Shown here: positions 33,757 to 36,507 of the stretch, piece by piece
Layout: each line of letters starts with the position of its first letter
How positions within the stretch are numbered: position 1 is the stretch's first letter
Origin: CAZADH01 sp964483805
GTDB lineage: Bacteria > Muiribacteriota > Ozemobacteria > Ozemobacterales > Ozemobacteraceae
Assembly (NCBI GenBank): GCA_964483805.1
Contig: CAZADH010000021.1
Span: 1 to 36,507, forward strand
Length of the DNA: 36,507 nt
Reading direction: 5' to 3'
Program-made: the position numbers and the translations under genes
The notes under the pieces: generated by a model
Told to the model about the DNA's origin: nothing
Databases searched by the model: none
What the model saw: only the letters and a program-made list of their open reading frames with translations

Positions 33757-33785
33757 TCGACAAAGCCCGGGGTGTCTGCTAAGAA
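33757..33785 (+). promoter_or_regulatory. Possible promoter of the O-antigen ligase gene (leaderless)
   Basis: TCGACA (33757-33762), 17-base spacer, TAAGAA (33780-33785). The start point would fall at or next to ATG 33792, and no ribosome site precedes that ATG. Confidence 0.35.
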
Positions 33786-33791
33786 TGCAGC

Positions 33792-35150
33792 ATGACTTCG
33801 ATCGACGATCGGCATGAAGACGCCGGGGCTTCGTCTTCTCCGCGTGCGGGAACCGCCCAGGTCGGCGGAGTTGTTCCTGACGGTGATCTTGTGGCCGATA
33901 CAACGGCCACCACCTGCGAAGCATCGCTGGCCGATCGCTTCGTCATGGTCTGTTTGCTGGCGTACGTGTGGTTCGGTGCCGGGTTCAGTATCTCGGCCAG
34001 CCAGGTCGCGCTCGGGCTGGCCCTGATCGGGGTCGGTGCCAACGCCTGGCGGCGGAACCGTCCGCTCTGGCGCCCCACCGCGGTGGCCCGCGCTTACGGG
34101 ATTTTTGTCCTCGTCGGCGTGTTGAATCTGGCCTGGTGCGTCGATGTGGCGCGGGCCCTCGACGAGAGCCGGAAGTTTCTCATGATTCTGGTGTTCTTCC
34201 TGCCCTACTGGGCGCGATTGACGGTCGAGCAATCCGAGCGGCTCATCGTTGGGCTCATCGGTGGCGCCGGTCTGGCCGGCTACATAGGCGTGTTTCAATA
34301 CATCCACACGTTGACGCAGGACACCAACCGCGTGCGCGCCTACGGATTCTTCTCGATCCCGCTCACTTTCGGCGAGGTTCTCGCCATGACCATGATTCTG
34401 ACCCTGGCCGCCTGGCCGATCATTGCCCGGCGTCCGCGTCTGCGCCTTTGGTGCCTGCTCTCGCTGCCGGGACAGATCGTCGGTTTCATCCTGACGCTGT
34501 CGCGGGGGCCATGGGTGGCCCTTGGCGCCGGTCTGCTCACGATGCTGGTCGTGGTCGGGACGCGCCGGGCCCGCAACCGGCGGTATCTGCTCATCCTGCT
34601 GGTTGGGGCGGTGGCGGTCAGCGCTCTCGTGCTCTGTTCACCGTTTGCGGTGCGGTTGCTCGATCCCGAATTGTTGTCATACTCGAGCTATTTTCGTCTG
34701 CGCATCTGGCAGATTGGTTTCTCGATTCTCGCCGATCACCCCTTCGGCGTCGGTATGAACAATGTAAAGCCATTGTATGGCGGTTATGTCGATGCCTACG
34801 ACGTCGCCAATGGCGAGGTGCATGGCCACCTGCACAACAACTTTCTGCACTACGCGGTCATGCTCGGATGGCCGGGACTGCTGGCGTTCATCTGGGTCTG
34901 GCTGGTTCTCCTGCGCGAGCTGGTCGTGCGTGGACGTGAGCTTGGCGGTTTGTGGGGGCGCTTCCTCGTGAGTCTGGCCGGTCTGTGGGTGGTCTTTTTC
35001 ACGGTTGGTCTCACCGAATACTCCTATGGCGACGAAGAGGTCTGCATGGTCTTCTTCTTCGTGCTCGGTGTCGTTCTCAGCCCGTTCGGACCTGCCCGTT
35101 CCGCTGACGACCCTGTCGCAGTCGGCGACCCGACCGCGCAGCCGGCCTGA
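33792..35150 (+). CDS. O-antigen ligase-family membrane polymerase/ligase
   Basis: A 452-residue inner-membrane protein with about ten to twelve helices. The diagnostic region is SYSSYFRLRIWQIGFSILADHPFGVGMNN followed by the loop HGHLHNNFLHYAVMLGWPGLLAF, the Wzy_C/O-antigen ligase pattern (RxxxW and the H...HN). Such proteins join or polymerise glycans at the periplasmic face. The first 45 residues are hydrophilic and low in conservation, so the start could be later; ATG 33792 is the first plausible one. It is followed 31 bases later by an asparagine synthetase, a frequent partner in exopolysaccharide clusters. Confidence 0.82.
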   Translation: MTSIDDRHEDAGASSSPRAGTAQVGGVVPDGDLVADTTATTCEASLADRFVMVCLLAYVWFGAGFSISASQVALGLALIGVGANAWRRNRPLWRPTAVARAYGIFVLVGVLNLAWCVDVARALDESRKFLMILVFFLPYWARLTVEQSERLIVGLIGGAGLAGYIGVFQYIHTLTQDTNRVRAYGFFSIPLTFGEVLAMTMILTLAAWPIIARRPRLRLWCLLSLPGQIVGFILTLSRGPWVALGAGLLTMLVVVGTRRARNRRYLLILLVGAVAVSALVLCSPFAVRLLDPELLSYSSYFRLRIWQIGFSILADHPFGVGMNNVKPLYGGYVDAYDVANGEVHGHLHNNFLHYAVMLGWPGLLAFIWVWLVLLRELVVRGRELGGLWGRFLVSLAGLWVVFFTVGLTEYSYGDEEVCMVFFFVLGVVLSPFGPARSADDPVAVGDPTAQPA

Positions 35151-35181
35151 ACGACCCGGGTCCGCGCTGCGAGCGACCAGG

Positions 35182-36507
35182 ATGTGCGGTATTGCCGGCT
35201 TTCTCGGTGCCCCTGCGGCCGATGCGACCGAGACCTTGCATCGTATGGCCGATGTATTGCATCATCGGGGGCCGGATGCCGCCGGGGTCTGGCTGCGGCC
35301 CGATGGCACGGTTGGCCGTGCCCACCGACGCCTGGCTGTCCGCGACCTCGGCCCGGGCGGACGACAACCGGTATCATCGCACGACCGGCGCTGGGTTCTC
35401 GTCATGAATGGCGAGATCTACAACGCGGACGAGCTGAAAACGAGCCTGGATCACGCGCGTGGACCGTCGCCCTGGCGCGGGCGTGGCGATGCCGAGGTGT
35501 TCGTCGAGGCCGTGGCGCACTGGGGATGGGTCGCCACGCTCGACCGCGTGCGTGGCATGTTCGCCTGCGCCGTCTGGGACGAAGCCAATGCGGAACTGTT
35601 GCTGGCCCGCGACCGGGCCGGCGAGAAACCGTTGTATTTCGCTTGTATTGCTAACTCCTGGGTCTTCGCTTCCGAGTTGCGCGGCCTGGCACCGTTCCCC
35701 GGGTGGCAGGCCCGGCTCGATCCGGCGGCCGTCGCCGAATTCGGGCGCCTGGGCTGCATCGCCGCGCCCCGCACCGTGTATGGCGGGGAGCAGCAGCGCG
35801 AGCCGGGCTGCTGCGTGGCGTTGCGTCGCGGATGCGGCCCCGAAACCGTGTTGCGGCGTCGCTACTGGTCGTTCTCGGTGCCGGCCGAACCGGAGGCGGA
35901 TCGCGTGACCGTGTCGGCTGCCGCAGCAACCGACATCTGGTCCCGTTTGCGCGCCGCCGTGGCCGACCAGATGGCGGCCGATATCCCGGTGGGCATCTGG
36001 TTGTCGGGTGGGCTCGATTCGGCGGCAGTGCTGGCCGCCGCCGCCGAACTCGGGCAGCCGCCGCCGACCTTCACCGTCGGCTTTGCCGAATCCGACTACG
36101 ACGAGAGCATGGCGGCGCGGGCCACCGCCGCCCACTTCGGCAGCGACCACCAGGTGCTGACCCTGACGCCTGAACTGGCCTTGCGGCAGGTGTTGCGCCT
36201 GGCGACAGTCTACGACGAACCGTTCGCCGACTCCTCGCAGGTGGCGACCTGCGCGCTCGCCGAGTTCTCGCGCCGGGCCGTCGGCGTCTGTCTGACCGGC
36301 GACGGGGGCGAAGAGTTGTTTGCCGGGTATCATCGGCATCATTGGTTGCCGATGCTGCACAATGTATTGCTGTCCTGGCCACGGTCGTGGCGACGACTGG
36401 CGGCGGGCCTGGTCCGCATGGCATCAGGCCTGGCGCACAGGTGGGCGGATGTCGTGCCCTGGCCGGTCCCGTTGCCGGCCGAGAAACTGGCGAAACTCGC
36501 TGCTGTT
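35182..36507 (+). CDS. asnB: Asparagine synthetase (glutamine-hydrolysing), truncated by the window end
   Basis: At least 442 residues; the frame is open to the right edge. The N-terminus MCGIAGFLG exposes the nucleophilic Cys2 of a class II glutamine amidotransferase; HHRGPDAAGVW, HRRLAVRDL and VMNGEIYN follow. The synthetase domain has the PP-loop LSGGLDSAAVLAAAAE, then DEPFADSSQ and LTGDGGEELFAGYHRHH. Such proteins amidate aspartate or, in glycan clusters, another acid. Start ATG 35182 is fixed by the required Met-Cys. Context with the ligase favours a glycan role. A short AT-rich patch (codons for LYFACIANS, 35632-35658) stands out. Confidence 0.92.
   Translation, partial: MCGIAGFLGAPAADATETLHRMADVLHHRGPDAAGVWLRPDGTVGRAHRRLAVRDLGPGGRQPVSSHDRRWVLVMNGEIYNADELKTSLDHARGPSPWRGRGDAEVFVEAVAHWGWVATLDRVRGMFACAVWDEANAELLLARDRAGEKPLYFACIANSWVFASELRGLAPFPGWQARLDPAAVAEFGRLGCIAAPRTVYGGEQQREPGCCVALRRGCGPETVLRRRYWSFSVPAEPEADRVTVSAAAATDIWSRLRAAVADQMAADIPVGIWLSGGLDSAAVLAAAAELGQPPPTFTVGFAESDYDESMAARATAAHFGSDHQVLTLTPELALRQVLRLATVYDEPFADSSQVATCALAEFSRRAVGVCLTGDGGEELFAGYHRHHWLPMLHNVLLSWPRSWRRLAAGLVRMASGLAHRWADVVPWPVPLPAEKLAKLAAV

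Noticed and set aside
14354..35657. 12-base exact repeat TATTGCTAACTC at 14354 and 35646
   Set aside because: Only two copies, one coding and one not; repeats of this length are expected by chance in a 36-kb window.

Overview
The window is a high-GC stretch (roughly two-thirds G+C by eye) from a Gram-negative bacterium, probably uncultured. A TonB-dependent outer-membrane receptor shows the outer membrane. There is an artefactual run of Ns at 2692-2701, so this looks like a metagenome or draft assembly. Nothing here fixes the phylum. No tRNA, rRNA, CRISPR array or transposase was seen.

Layout. Plus strand, 1-2981: the tail of a UbiA-type prenyltransferase, an NAD-dependent sugar epimerase, a small membrane protein and anmK (interrupted by a bad assembly patch). 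Minus strand, 33602 down to 3006, read in transcription order: an exported zinc-ribbon/TPR protein; a sigma-54 activator; a small membrane protein; a 6S RNA candidate followed by a terminator and a ThiL-like kinase; a sugar-nucleotide-type SDR; a GH13 enzyme, a glycogen debranching enzyme and a gamma carbonic anhydrase; a TonB receptor with a YfiR-like protein; a complete F-type ATP synthase operon (atpZ-atpI-atpB-E-F-H-A-G-D-C); a carbohydrate ABC system (exported two-domain protein, two permeases, binding protein, no ATPase); an NrnA-like DHH phosphoesterase; and two proteins of unknown function. Plus strand, 33792 to the end: an O-antigen ligase-type polymerase and a truncated asparagine synthetase, typical of a surface-glycan locus.

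How the parts fit. The ends are glycan and cell-wall functions (epimerase, muropeptide recycling, polymer ligase, amidotransferase). The middle is energy and carbon storage: an ATP synthase whose c subunit carries the sodium-type ligand set, glycogen or alpha-glucan turnover, and an ABC importer that must borrow an ATPase encoded elsewhere. Several promoters of housekeeping type (TTGNCA-like, 17-base spacer, TATNNT-like) can be read directly and delimit the transcription units.

Most unusual signals: (1) an odd-centred palindrome AATAC-N3-GTATT, four exact copies plus one core copy and several near copies, in genes and gaps alike, and a related over-represented octamer GTAAATAC; (2) a 6S RNA not captured by protein annotation; (3) a paired hairpin repeat with a compensatory base change between the GH13 and debranching genes; (4) a permease with an extra charged, probably coiled-coil loop; (5) ATP synthase subunits with unusual extensions and an insertion.
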